Assembly: GCA_000961655.1 (NCBI GenBank)
Contig: LADR01000038.1
Span: 1 to 64,000 of the forward strand
Direction of reading: 5' to 3'
DNA: 64,000 nucleotides
Source: Desulfatitalea sp. BRH_c12
GTDB taxonomy: Bacteria; Desulfobacterota; Desulfobacteria; Desulfobacterales; Desulfosarcinaceae
The position numbers were made by a program, and so were the translations under genes. Of the stretch, positions 1 to 9,223 are shown one piece after another. Position 1 is the stretch's first letter; the number at the start of each line of letters is the position of its first letter. The notes below the pieces were generated by a model. That model searched no databases and was not told the DNA's origin. It worked only from the letters and a program-made list of their open reading frames with translations.

Positions 1-459
1 GAGCTGTTTCCAGACCCTTTCGCGCAGGGCGCTCATGACCTTAATCAACGACAGGCCTTGATTGATGCCCATGTGGTCAACGTAACGCCAGAAGGTGCTG
101 GCAACCGGAAGCCGTGCAAGCCGAAAAAAACCGCACAGCATGGCGTCCAGTCGGATATAAGTAAAATGCCATATCCGGTTAAAGCCTATAAACAGTAGCA
201 TCAAAATCCCAATAACCATTTTATAGTGACCCAGCTTGGGATGGCGAGCTGGGGCCTGATAAGCGGAGTTAAAAATTTGTGCAAAATCGAGCAGATCTAA
301 AAATTTGATCATCGCCAAGAGTCCGCCAAATGGGCTCAATTGTTCGCTGCACGTCTCGTATAGGGTTGAAGCATTGATTTTACTGGCTCTGGCACGATTT
401 TCAATAGGTCCTTTGGTATTGCGGTTTTGCCGAAAATTTGATTTTGTGGATTTTACCAT
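1..459 (-). CDS. IS1380-family transposase, N-terminal part (cut by window edge)
   Basis: An open frame of 153 codons runs from ATG at 459 off the left edge. A strong ribosome-binding site (GGAGGTACCCAG) precedes the ATG. The peptide begins MVKSTKSNFRQNRNTKG and continues with GGLLAMIKFLDLLDF, HPKLGHYKMVIGILMLLF, FNRIWHFTYIRLDAM and ASTFWRYVDHMGINQ. I recognise this series as the N-terminal part of IS1380-type DDE transposases (DDE group 1). Family members are about 430-460 residues, so the catalytic core lies outside the window. The gene points away from the truncated hsdS gene, and its promoter end abuts the hsdS remnant. No disruption is visible in the part seen, so the element may be active. 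Confidence 0.8.
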   Translation of the reverse strand, partial: MVKSTKSNFRQNRNTKGPIENRARASKINASTLYETCSEQLSPFGGLLAMIKFLDLLDFAQIFNSAYQAPARHPKLGHYKMVIGILMLLFIGFNRIWHFTYIRLDAMLCGFFRLARLPVASTFWRYVDHMGINQGLSLIKVMSALRERVWKQL

Positions 460-545
460 CTGGGTACCTCCTGCTTATAATGGGTTGGCTTCGTAACCCC
501 CATCATAGCAAAGGTTCCCAGGTGGTTTCCACCTTCTGTCAGATT
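1..545 (-). mobile_element. IS1380-type insertion sequence, one end inside window (boundary approximate)
   Basis: The transposase gene (ATG at 459) and its upstream leader form one end of an insertion sequence. Downstream on the plus strand, recognisable hsdS coding starts abruptly near 550, so the element end should lie between about 500 and 550. A short inverted repeat (GGTGG, 3-nt loop, CCACC at 521-533) sits there and could be part of the terminal structure. The other end and any target duplication are outside the window, so the exact boundary is inferred. Confidence 0.55.
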
Positions 546-549
546 TCAG

Positions 550-1839
550 GTGCAAAATTCAAGTAATAAACCGCTTTTATTAATTGGCGAGGATGGCGCG
601 AATCTGTTAAATCGTTCTACACCTATTGCTTTTATCGCACGAGGTAAATATTGGGTCAACAATCATGCACATGTAATCGATGGGCTGACAGAGGAGCTTT
701 TGCATTTTATATGCCTCCATATTAATGCCATTTCTTTGGCGCCTTATGTCACAGGGACTGCGCAGCCGAAGATGAATCAAGCCAAGATGAATTGCATTGT
801 GCTGTCTATGCCGCCCCTTGCCGAGCAACACCGCATCGTTGCCAAAGTCGATGAACTCATGGCCCTGTGCGACCAACTGGAGCAGCAGCAAACCGACAGC
901 AACGACACCCACCAAACCCTGGTGGACACCCTGCTCGCCACTCTCACCCAGGCCGCCGATCCAAAAGAATTTGTCCAAGCCTGGCAACGCATCGCCGTCC
1001 ACTTCGACACCCTTTTCACCACCGAACAGAGCATCGACCAGCTCAAACAAACCCTCCTCCAACTCGCCGTCATGGGCAAACTCGTGCCCCAAGACCCCAA
1101 TGATGAACCCGCCAGCGTGCTGCTGGAAAAAATCGCAAAAGAAAAAAAACGCCTCATTAAAGAAGGCAAAATCAAGAAAGAAAAACCTTTGCCGGGAATT
1201 GAAGAGGATAAAAAGCCGTTTGAGTTGCCGAAGGGGTGGGTATGGGTGAGGTTAGATGGGCTCGCTTTAAAATCAGAAGCAGGTTGGAGCCCAAAATGTG
1301 AATCAATGCCGAGAGACGGCGAAGGTTGGGGGGTTCTAAAAGTAAGTGCAGTTACTTGGGGGCATTTCAACCCGGATGAAAATAAGGCATTACCTTCAAA
1401 CATGGAGCTAAGGCCAGAGTATGAGGTAATGCCTGGAGACTTTCTAATTTCGAGGGCTAACACTTCTGAACTCGTGGCTCGCGCTGTCATTGTTCCAAAA
1501 GATCCACCGCCAAGATTACTATTGAGTGACAAGACTATTCGCCTCATTTTTTCATCTCATGCCAGTGCCGAATTCATCAATCTCGCGAATAGCAGCCAGT
1601 ATTCCCGTGAATATTATGCAAAAGTAGCTGGAGGAACGAGTAGCTCAATGAAGAATGTTTCAAGGGAGCAAATTCGATCGTTAGTTGTAGCCTTACCCCC
1701 TATCAACGAGCAACGCCGCATCGTCGCCAAAGTTGATGAACTCATGGCGCTGTGCGACGAGCTCAAAGCCCGCTTGAACGCCGCCCGAACCACCCAATTT
1801 CAATTGGCCGATGCCATCGTCGAGAAAGCTGTCGCCTAA
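550..1839 (+). pseudogene. hsdS: 5'-truncated type I restriction specificity subunit (HsdS)
   Basis: The 429-residue frame opens with GTG at 550 without a good ribosome-binding site. HsdS normally has two target-recognition domains, each followed by a conserved coiled-coil region. Here only the tail of the first domain remains (residues about 1-90, including KPLLLIGEDGANLLN). It is followed by the first conserved helix (PPLAEQHRIVAKVDELMALC), a linker, a complete second domain (about 225-385) and the second conserved helix (PPINEQRRIVAKVDELMALC). The two helices are near-copies of each other, as is usual for HsdS. The missing N-terminus coincides with the IS1380-type element on the left. HsdM and HsdR would lie beyond the edge or are lost. 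Sequence specificity is probably abolished, though a half-subunit acting as a dimer is possible. Confidence 0.75.
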
Positions 1840-1862
1840 TTTCAGACCAGGGACCTTACGCA

Positions 1863-2423
1863 CTATCCACCCTTTTTAAACGCGTTGATAACCAATCTTT
1901 TAAAGGAAGGGTAAGGAAGATCTTTAATGTATTCGAGATAATCTAAAAGGCTTTGGATTTCCTTCCATTCGATCCGGTGGGCTGCGTGCATGATCTTCAG
2001 CAGATCGAGAAGGCCCCAGATCTCGATATCAAAAGTCTGACCCAATCGGGCCATGTCGCGATCATCGGTTACGACGGGTACTTTGAGCACCGCTCCGTAA
2101 GACAGCGCCCTCACGTCCACTCGGGATGCGCCGATGCCTTCGCCGATGTTGTTATTCCATAGGTATGAGTAGGTTATCTCGATCTGTTCGGCTCGTTCTC
2201 TGGGAATCCGCAGGCGGGTCTTTCGATTTTCTACATATTCCGTTTCGTTGACCCAGCCGAATTTGTTCTTCAGACGAGGATTCTTGTTGAACTCCTTTTG
2301 GAATTCCGGGATCAAATACAGGATATAGCCTTTGTCTCCAAAGGTCTCATGCAGCAGAGGGTGGAAGCTGTTCGCTATCCGCAGATACACATTGCTGTCC
2401 AGCAGGATAATATGCTTGGCCAT
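1863..2423 (-). CDS. PIN-domain-like protein (putative ribonuclease toxin)
   Basis: A protein of 186 residues. It starts MAKHIILLDSNVYLRIA, where the early Asp (D9) followed by SN fits the first acidic position of PIN nucleases. A later segment, VPVVTDDRDMARLG (about 118-131), fits the C-terminal acidic cluster. A middle acidic residue is likely (EGIGASRVDVRAL), but I cannot align it with certainty. PIN domains are Mg-dependent ribonucleases and often the toxins of toxin-antitoxin pairs. The ATG directly abuts the stop codon of the upstream HTH-peptidase gene, so the two are one translationally coupled unit, with this gene second. It converges on hsdS with a 23-nt gap. Confidence 0.65.
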   Translation of the reverse strand: MAKHIILLDSNVYLRIANSFHPLLHETFGDKGYILYLIPEFQKEFNKNPRLKNKFGWVNETEYVENRKTRLRIPRERAEQIEITYSYLWNNNIGEGIGASRVDVRALSYGAVLKVPVVTDDRDMARLGQTFDIEIWGLLDLLKIMHAAHRIEWKEIQSLLDYLEYIKDLPYPSFKRLVINAFKKGG

Positions 2424-3554
2424 TTAACCAACCAACCCCGCATGAATCTCCTTGGCATCCAGCAGTGAACAGTCCAGAATGGATTGAATGAATCCAGACG
2501 ATTTCTCATGGTTCGCCAAAAACTTTTTCAGGATATCGAAGAATGGGCTGTGGAATACCTTTTTGGTAATGTCGATATACTCGGTCACCGACGCTGCCCC
2601 CTTGAGCTTCAAATGATCGGTCATCTTCGCGCATCTCTTGCAAAGATTGGTCGTTGCCGCAAAAAGGACGCGATCCAAATCGATTGGCGGCAGGCCGTTT
2701 TCATCGGCATAATTGTTCACGGCCTTGTATACCGTGATGGGGGATATGGCCAGAGCGGCCGCGATATCCATGATCTTTTTGACTTGTTTGGATTTCTCTC
2801 TGATTCTGCTTAAGGAAGCATGCGCCTTCTCGGCCAGGTCCTCCGGGAACAGAAGCGCCTGGGCAAATGCATCCGCGAAATCTTCGGCCGCGTCGTCGCG
2901 CAGTGAGGGGGAAAGCACATGCCCCAATTCATGGGCCATCCAGAATTTGAAGTCATGAACATAGGCGTCCAGATTGAGGTAGATCCACGTCGTGTTGGAA
3001 GATGGCAGGTAGATATGCAGTGCATTCTCATGGTTCTCTTTGTCGCCGTGAAACACCGGAATCAGGATGACCTCAAAGTCGTTGATCTTCCGAACCAGCA
3101 GATCAAACTCGATCGGTCTATGGCTTTCCACCCCCATCTCTTGGCGGATGCTTTGCGCCGCTTTTTGAATGAATGCATATTCCGAACTTGGTGATTTCAG
3201 CGCCGGCGGTTCGAACATGCGATCATAGGGAATGAAAGGGACCAACAATTCCAGTAACTGCCCCATCTCCCTGGCTTTGGCCAAATGGCTGTTTTTTGTT
3301 TTTCGGGAAGCCTTTTTCCTGAACGCAACGACAGGTTCTTGCGAGGTGACCGATTTTTCAACAAGATCCTGAAAGGGCAGGCGAAGGGTTGTCCCCAATT
3401 TGAGCAGCTTGTCCGGCCTGGGAAACTTGTCGCCTTTGAACCATAAGGAGACGATCGCCCTGGATACCGCAATCTGCTTAGCAAGGCTTGCCTGATTGAG
3501 CCCGAGCGTTTCCATCGCCAGGGCAATGCGTTTGATATTAAGCTTTTTTTCCAT
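2424..3554 (-). CDS. XRE-type HTH fused to ImmA/IrrE-family metallopeptidase
   Basis: A protein of 376 residues. The N-terminus (about 1-65) is a Cro/CI-type helix-turn-helix (MEKKLNIKRIALAMETLGLNQASLAKQIAVSRAIVSLW, read in parts). Residues about 85-290 hold an ImmA/IrrE (COG2856) peptidase with the zinc motif HELGH in WMAHELGHVLSP and a following DDAAEDFADAFAQALLFP helix that supplies the third ligand. In known members such proteins cleave or sense repressors and often form toxin-antitoxin or phage-immunity modules. It is the first gene of a two-gene unit with the abutting PIN protein and probably autoregulates through the inverted repeat upstream. No clear ribosome-binding site precedes the ATG, so a leaderless mRNA is possible. 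Confidence 0.75.
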   Translation of the reverse strand: MEKKLNIKRIALAMETLGLNQASLAKQIAVSRAIVSLWFKGDKFPRPDKLLKLGTTLRLPFQDLVEKSVTSQEPVVAFRKKASRKTKNSHLAKAREMGQLLELLVPFIPYDRMFEPPALKSPSSEYAFIQKAAQSIRQEMGVESHRPIEFDLLVRKINDFEVILIPVFHGDKENHENALHIYLPSSNTTWIYLNLDAYVHDFKFWMAHELGHVLSPSLRDDAAEDFADAFAQALLFPEDLAEKAHASLSRIREKSKQVKKIMDIAAALAISPITVYKAVNNYADENGLPPIDLDRVLFAATTNLCKRCAKMTDHLKLKGAASVTEYIDITKKVFHSPFFDILKKFLANHEKSSGFIQSILDCSLLDAKEIHAGLVG

Positions 3555-3560
3555 GGACTA

Positions 3561-3590
3561 TGGGTAATATCGTTGTTAACTTTTGTCAAC
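3561..3590 (-). promoter_or_regulatory. Promoter with overlapping inverted-repeat operator for the HTH-peptidase/PIN unit
   Basis: On the minus strand a perfect -35 hexamer TTGACA (3589-3584) lies within the imperfect inverted repeat GTTGAC-AAAA-GTTAAC (3590-3575). A weak -10 (TATTAC at short spacing, or TACCCA at 17 nt) follows, ending just upstream of the ATG at 3554. Overlap of a short palindrome with the -35 box in front of an XRE gene fits autorepression. The function is inferred. Confidence 0.45.
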
Positions 3591-3897
3591 CAAAAATTAT
3601 TTTAAATTATAGCCATATTGCAGGTGAGCCCCATAGTTCAGGGCGCGGCAGAATATAAAAACGAATCTTCGATTAAGCGTCTGTACCGCATTAATGCGTT
3701 TCCACATGCACTGAATTATATTAGGATGTTTTCATGTTACGAGCAGCACCGATAGACGCCCCCGGTGCGTTGCAGCATGGTATTTACCCAGGGATAGCGC
3801 GTCACACGATATTCAGAACCGACACTGATCGAAATGATGACATTGCGCACTCAATGCGTAGTGTTTTCGACTTCAGCCCACTGCTATAGGAGTTGCT

Positions 3898-6800
3898 GTG
3901 GCATCTCACGTTGTCAAATTCGGATCTCCTCCAAACGCCAGTCATCCATGGGATCGTTTCCTTGCCCAAATATTATCCCTCGATCTCGAAATCACAAAAG
4001 ACGGCCAAAAAATCCGTCGCATCGGTGCCCTGTACCAAGGGCAAACCTTCGAGTGGCAGGGCAAAACAGACCCTATTAAGGCGCTGGCCGAGCTGGATGC
4101 CTTTGGCAGCCAGGCCAACTACATATTGGGCCATAATATTTTCGGTTTCGATCTGCCGTATCTCAGAGCGATGGCCCCTGCGTTGAGACTGCTCAGGCTT
4201 CCGGTCATCGATACCTTGTACCTGTCGCCGCTGGCGTTTCCCCAGAATCCCTATCACCGCTTGGTAAAGGACTACAAACTGGTGCGCTCATCGTTGAGTG
4301 ACCCATTGGAAGATGTGCGCTTGGCCTTGTCGGTGTTCGCGGATCAGTGGGACAGCTTTTTGCAGCAGGGCGCGCATTGCCCAGAGTTGATCGCGTTTTA
4401 CGCCTTCTGTTTTCAGAACAGCCTGTTCAACGGCTTTAGCGGATCGGGGCTGGCTGCGGTGCTCAGAATGATCTCGGACGGCCGGATCGCGGACGATGGC
4501 CACGCGCGGGAGATATTCATCCGATTGACCGCTGGACTGGTCTGCCCGCAGGGGGTGGCGCAGGCGTATGCGGCCATCGGCCATGCGGTGACCGCATCAC
4601 CGGAAGCCGCCTATGGACTTGCCTGGCTGCGGGTGGCGGGCTCAAATTCAGTGCTCCCGCCATGGACCCGGTACCAGTTTCCCAAAATGGTGCCATTTTT
4701 GCGCGCATTGCGCGACATCCCGTGCGGCGATCCAGGGTGTCCGTATTGCCGGCAGACCCATGATCCCGATTTCCAGCTGAAGCGCTTTTTCGGCTTCGAT
4801 GCCTTTCGGGGCGTGCCCCGGACCAGGGAGGGTGAGAGCCTGCAGCGGGCGGTGGCCCTTGAAGGCATGCAAGACAAGCCCCTGCTGGCGATCTTGCCGA
4901 CGGGTGGCGGAAAATCCCTGTGCTATCAGTTGCCTGCCTTGGCGCGCCATATGCGCCGCGGTTTGCTGACTGTGGTGATTTCTCCTTTGCAGGCCTTGAT
5001 GAAAGACCAGGTGGACAACCTGGTGAAAAATACCGGGACCCCCTTTGCCGCGGCGATTTATGGTCTGTTGACGCCGCCCGAACGGGGGGAGGTCATGGAG
5101 CGCGTGCGCATGGGGGATATCGCCATTTTGTACATTTCTCCCGAGCAACTGCGCAGCCGGTCGGTCAAACAGGTGTTGACCCTGCGCGAGATTGGCTGCT
5201 GGGTGTTCGATGAGGCGCATTGCTTTTCAAAATGGGGCCATGATTTCCGGCCCGATTACCTGTATGCGGCGCGTTTCATTCGCGAGCTGTGCCACGAACA
5301 GCATCTTGAATTGCCGTCGATCGCCTGCTTCACCGCCACGGCCAAGCGGGATGTGATCGAAGAGATTAGCGACTATTTTGAAACGGAACTGAAGCAGACG
5401 CTGCGCTTGTTCGAGGGGGGTGTCGAGCGCGACAACCTGCATTTTGACATTGTGCCGGTCAGCGTTCCGGAAAAACTCGCGCAAACGTTTGCCATCGTTC
5501 AACAGCATTTACAAGGCGACGCGCCCGCCTGCGCGATCGTCTATGCGGCCAAAAGAAAGACCACCGAAGAGATTCGCGATTATCTGGTTCAGAAAGGTTT
5601 GCCGGCCGACGCTTTCCATGGCGGCTTGGGAGCCCATGAGAAACGGCGCATCATCGAGGAATTTGTGGATGGCCGGATTGCGGTGATTTGCGCCACCAAT
5701 GCGTTTGGCATGGGGATCGACAAAAGCAATATCCGGCTGGTGCTGCACTACGATCTTCCGGGATCGCTGGAAAACTACCTGCAGGAGGCCGGCCGCGCCG
5801 GACGCGATCTGGCACCGGCCCATTGCATCCTGTTGTATGCGGCCGACGATGCCGAAACCCAATTTCAAATGAGCGCCATATCCGAGATCGGAAAAGATGA
5901 AATCCAGCGAATCCTGAAATGCCTGCGGCGCAGCAAAAAGAACAAGGACAATGAGATCGTCATTACCACCCAGGAACTGCTGCGCGATGAAGATCTGGCC
6001 GAGCTCTTCGAAAAGGGCGATCGCGGCAATGATACCAAAGTGCGCACGGCGGTATCTTGGCTGGAGCGCGCCGAATTTCTGGAGCGCAACCAGAACCTGA
6101 CGCAGGTGTTTCAGGGCAAACCTCTGGTGAAAACCGTCGAAGAGGCCGAACTGGTCATCCAACGCCTGAACCTGACGCTTCCCGTACAACAGTTATGGCG
6201 GGGAATTCTGCGTGTTTTGTTCAACACGCGCGGGGACAAAGGCCTGAGCGCCGACGATATTGCCGAACAGCTTTTTTCCAGCAAGCGGGCGATAGAAGAA
6301 CTGACGCAGAGCAGTGGGCTCTCGCCCGCGCAGATGGTGATCTATGCCATGCATGAAATGGCCGACGCGGGATTGCTGGACGAAAGTATGCTGCTGTCGG
6401 CGTTTGTGTGTTGCAAGGGAAAGAAAAGCGCCCTCAAGCTTTTGGAGCAAGTCGGCTGCCTGGAGGTGCGCCTGCTGAAGCTGTTGCAGGAAGAGGCCCC
6501 GGAGGCTGAACTCAACAGCTGGCTGGATCTGGACATCAATCGCCTGAACCAGCGCCTGCAAAATGAAGGCGAAGAGAGCAACCCGGTGACGCTGCGCAAT
6601 CTAGTGAAAGGATTGACGCAGGACGGCAAGGGGCTGGCCGGTTCCTACGGAAGCATCGATTTGCAGCACGTTGGGCGGAACCGTTTTCGAGTCGCTCTGC
6701 GGCGCAATTGGAGCGCTGTCCTTGAAACAGCGTCTCTGCGGCGCAGTGTGGCCGAAGTCATTGCCGGGCTTCTGGTGGAAAAAGCCAAAACCGCTTTGCC

Positions 6801-9180
6801 CAGTGCGCCGCAAGGCACGGCCGGCGAGTTGCTGATCGAGTTCAGTGTCGATGAATTGGCCGCTGCCATCCGGCACGACCTCTTTTTGCATTCCAAACTA
6901 CAGAAACCCCTTGCGGCCATCGATCGGGCGCTGATGTTTTTGCATGAGCATAAGATCATTACCCTGCAAAACGGGCTGGCCGTTTTTCGGCAGGCAATGA
7001 CCATTCGCTTGACCCCCTTCGACCGTCGCCGCCAATACACAGCGGGAGATTTCAAGCCGCTGGCGCTGCACTATCGGGAACGTCGTTTTCAAATTCATGT
7101 CATCGTGGAATATGCCAATCTTGCCCTGCAAAGAGTCGCCCGCGCCATCAGTCTCATGTTGGACTATTTTTCCATGCCGCGCGGCGATTTCATCAAGAAG
7201 TATTTTGCCGGCCGCCAGAAAATTCTCGACCGGGCCACCAGCATGGAATCTTACCGCCAAATCGTCGAAAGCCTCAACCACCCGGTTCAGATCGGGATTG
7301 TCGGCAGCCCGGTGCAGTCCAATCAGCTGGTGCTGGCCGGTCCCGGTGCGGGCAAGACCCGCGTGGTGGTCCATCGCTGCGCCTATCTTCTGAGGGTCGA
7401 ACGTGTTCCGGCCAATCGCATCCTCGTTATGTGTTTCAACCACAATGCGGCTGTGGCGCTGCGCAAGCGCCTCATTGCGCTCGTGGGTCAGGATGCCCGC
7501 GGCGTCACCGTGGCCACGTACCATGGCGCTGCCATGCGCTTGGCGGGCGTCTCCCTGCGCGAGCTTATGGAAGGGCAAAGGGCCAAGAGCTTGGATTTCG
7601 ATCGTCTGATCAAGGATGCCGTCGCGCTGCTGCGAGGCGAGAAGGAGATTCCCGGGCTGGATCCGGACGAAATGCGCGAGCATTTACTGCAAGGGTTCAG
7701 TCATATTCTGGTGGATGAATATCAGGACATCGACCAGGACCAGTACGATCTGGTCTCCGCCATCGCCGGCAGGTCACTGGAGGACGGTGATGGGCGTCTT
7801 GCGATCATGGCCGTCGGTGACGACGACCAGAATATTTATGCCTTCAGAGGCGCCAACGTGGAATTTATCAAGCACTTTCAGCAAGACTATAAGTGCGCCT
7901 CGGTCTACCTGGTAGAAAACTACCGCTCCAGCGCCAATATTATTCTTGCGGCCAACCAGCTCATTGCCCATAACCGCGATCGCATGAAACATGAACACCC
8001 CATACGCATCAACCGCCAGAGAAAGGCGGACCCGAACGGTGGGGCATGGGCGCAGCGCGATCCTTTGGGGCAAGGCCGCGTGCAGCGCCTGATCGTTAAA
8101 AGTCCATACCATCAGGCGCAGGCCGTTTTCGATGAAATGACGCGTTTGAAATCATTGAATCCCGACTTGGACTGGGCGCGTTTTGCCGTTCTGGGGCGTA
8201 CCCGGGCGACGCTGGATATCGTGCGTGCTTTTCTGGAAAACGAAAAGGTTCCGGTGCGAGTGAGTCTGGAGAGTGGTTTGCCCCTGCATCGGGTGCGCGA
8301 AGTGTCTAAATTCTTATCGGATTTGAAAGCGATTGAAAAACAGATCCGCAGAGCCTCGACACTGGTAGATTATCTGCCGGGACGCTGCGCCACGGATGGA
8401 CCGCCGAACCACTGGTCAGCCATGCTGGAAGATCTGCATTTGCAGTACCAGAGCGAAACCGCTGATACAGAACTGCCGGTCTCCTATTTTATCGATTGGC
8501 TGTACGAAGCGATAGCCGAGCAAAAGCATGAGAAGGCGATCGGCCAGGGCGTTATCTTGTGCACCATTCATGGCGCAAAGGGGTTGGAATTTGACCATGT
8601 ATTCATTCTGGATGGGGACTGGCGCCTGCCAAATGACAGCAAAAGACAGGAAGAAGAGCGCAGGCTGCTCTACGTGGGCATGACCCGGGCCAAAGAGACC
8701 CTTTGTTTGCTGCAAATGGAGCAGCAGGGCAATCCGTTCACTTCGGTATTGAAAGGGGAGTGGCTGTTAAGCAGAAGTATGCTCTCCGGTCAGGGGTCCT
8801 GCTTGGAGGCGATTTGTCGAAGCTACCACATATTGAGCTTGTCCGATATCTACTTGGGCTATGCAGGCAGGTTCCCGGAAGATCATGAGCTTCACAAACG
8901 ACTGGCCCGGATCTTCGCAGGTGATTCGCTGCGCTTGGTTGTCATTGGTTCCGGCATCGAGCTGCAAACCAAGACGGGTGACTGCATAGCCAAATTATCC
9001 GCAAAAGGCACTAACCAGTGGGTCGGGAAATTAGAAGACATTGCAGAGGCGCGGGTCATCGGAATGATTCAATGGTTTGCCGATAGCAGCAAGGAAGAAT
9101 ACCGGTTGCGTTTAAAAGCAAATACCTGGGAAATACCATTGATCGAATTGACCCTGAAATCGGGTAGGCGATTTAATTAA
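3898..9180 (+). CDS. Exonuclease-RecQ-UvrD triple-domain helicase/nuclease (1760 aa)
   Basis: GTG start at 3898 preceded by AGGAG. Residues 25-150 look like a DEDD 3'-5' exonuclease: LSLDLEI gives D29 and E31, and GHNIFGFDLPYL follows near 77-90. CGDPGCPYC near 276 could bind zinc. A RecQ superfamily-2 helicase follows: Walker A LPTGGGKSLCYQLP (about 333), VFDEAHCFSKWGHDFRPDY (about 436), GMGIDKSNI (about 603) and QEAGRAGRD (about 629). Residues 680-1100 are an uncharacterised helical linker. A UvrD/Rep superfamily-1 helicase ends the protein: GPGAGKTRVV (about 1148), VDEYQDIDQDQY (about 1272), GDDDQNIYAFRG, VENYRSSANI, TIHGAKGLEFDHVF (about 1555) and LLYVGMTRAKETL (about 1590). All visible helicase motifs are intact. 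Placement beside restriction and HTH/PIN genes suggests DNA repair or phage defence; that role is inferred. Confidence 0.85.
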   Translation: MASHVVKFGSPPNASHPWDRFLAQILSLDLEITKDGQKIRRIGALYQGQTFEWQGKTDPIKALAELDAFGSQANYILGHNIFGFDLPYLRAMAPALRLLRLPVIDTLYLSPLAFPQNPYHRLVKDYKLVRSSLSDPLEDVRLALSVFADQWDSFLQQGAHCPELIAFYAFCFQNSLFNGFSGSGLAAVLRMISDGRIADDGHAREIFIRLTAGLVCPQGVAQAYAAIGHAVTASPEAAYGLAWLRVAGSNSVLPPWTRYQFPKMVPFLRALRDIPCGDPGCPYCRQTHDPDFQLKRFFGFDAFRGVPRTREGESLQRAVALEGMQDKPLLAILPTGGGKSLCYQLPALARHMRRGLLTVVISPLQALMKDQVDNLVKNTGTPFAAAIYGLLTPPERGEVMERVRMGDIAILYISPEQLRSRSVKQVLTLREIGCWVFDEAHCFSKWGHDFRPDYLYAARFIRELCHEQHLELPSIACFTATAKRDVIEEISDYFETELKQTLRLFEGGVERDNLHFDIVPVSVPEKLAQTFAIVQQHLQGDAPACAIVYAAKRKTTEEIRDYLVQKGLPADAFHGGLGAHEKRRIIEEFVDGRIAVICATNAFGMGIDKSNIRLVLHYDLPGSLENYLQEAGRAGRDLAPAHCILLYAADDAETQFQMSAISEIGKDEIQRILKCLRRSKKNKDNEIVITTQELLRDEDLAELFEKGDRGNDTKVRTAVSWLERAEFLERNQNLTQVFQGKPLVKTVEEAELVIQRLNLTLPVQQLWRGILRVLFNTRGDKGLSADDIAEQLFSSKRAIEELTQSSGLSPAQMVIYAMHEMADAGLLDESMLLSAFVCCKGKKSALKLLEQVGCLEVRLLKLLQEEAPEAELNSWLDLDINRLNQRLQNEGEESNPVTLRNLVKGLTQDGKGLAGSYGSIDLQHVGRNRFRVALRRNWSAVLETASLRRSVAEVIAGLLVEKAKTALPSAPQGTAGELLIEFSVDELAAAIRHDLFLHSKLQKPLAAIDRALMFLHEHKIITLQNGLAVFRQAMTIRLTPFDRRRQYTAGDFKPLALHYRERRFQIHVIVEYANLALQRVARAISLMLDYFSMPRGDFIKKYFAGRQKILDRATSMESYRQIVESLNHPVQIGIVGSPVQSNQLVLAGPGAGKTRVVVHRCAYLLRVERVPANRILVMCFNHNAAVALRKRLIALVGQDARGVTVATYHGAAMRLAGVSLRELMEGQRAKSLDFDRLIKDAVALLRGEKEIPGLDPDEMREHLLQGFSHILVDEYQDIDQDQYDLVSAIAGRSLEDGDGRLAIMAVGDDDQNIYAFRGANVEFIKHFQQDYKCASVYLVENYRSSANIILAANQLIAHNRDRMKHEHPIRINRQRKADPNGGAWAQRDPLGQGRVQRLIVKSPYHQAQAVFDEMTRLKSLNPDLDWARFAVLGRTRATLDIVRAFLENEKVPVRVSLESGLPLHRVREVSKFLSDLKAIEKQIRRASTLVDYLPGRCATDGPPNHWSAMLEDLHLQYQSETADTELPVSYFIDWLYEAIAEQKHEKAIGQGVILCTIHGAKGLEFDHVFILDGDWRLPNDSKRQEEERRLLYVGMTRAKETLCLLQMEQQGNPFTSVLKGEWLLSRSMLSGQGSCLEAICRSYHILSLSDIYLGYAGRFPEDHELHKRLARIFAGDSLRLVVIGSGIELQTKTGDCIAKLSAKGTNQWVGKLEDIAEARVIGMIQWFADSSKEEYRLRLKANTWEIPLIELTLKSGRRFN

Positions 9181-9223
9181 CGCATAGTATTTATGCTTAC
9201 GGGCTTTGGATCATCCCTGGTGT

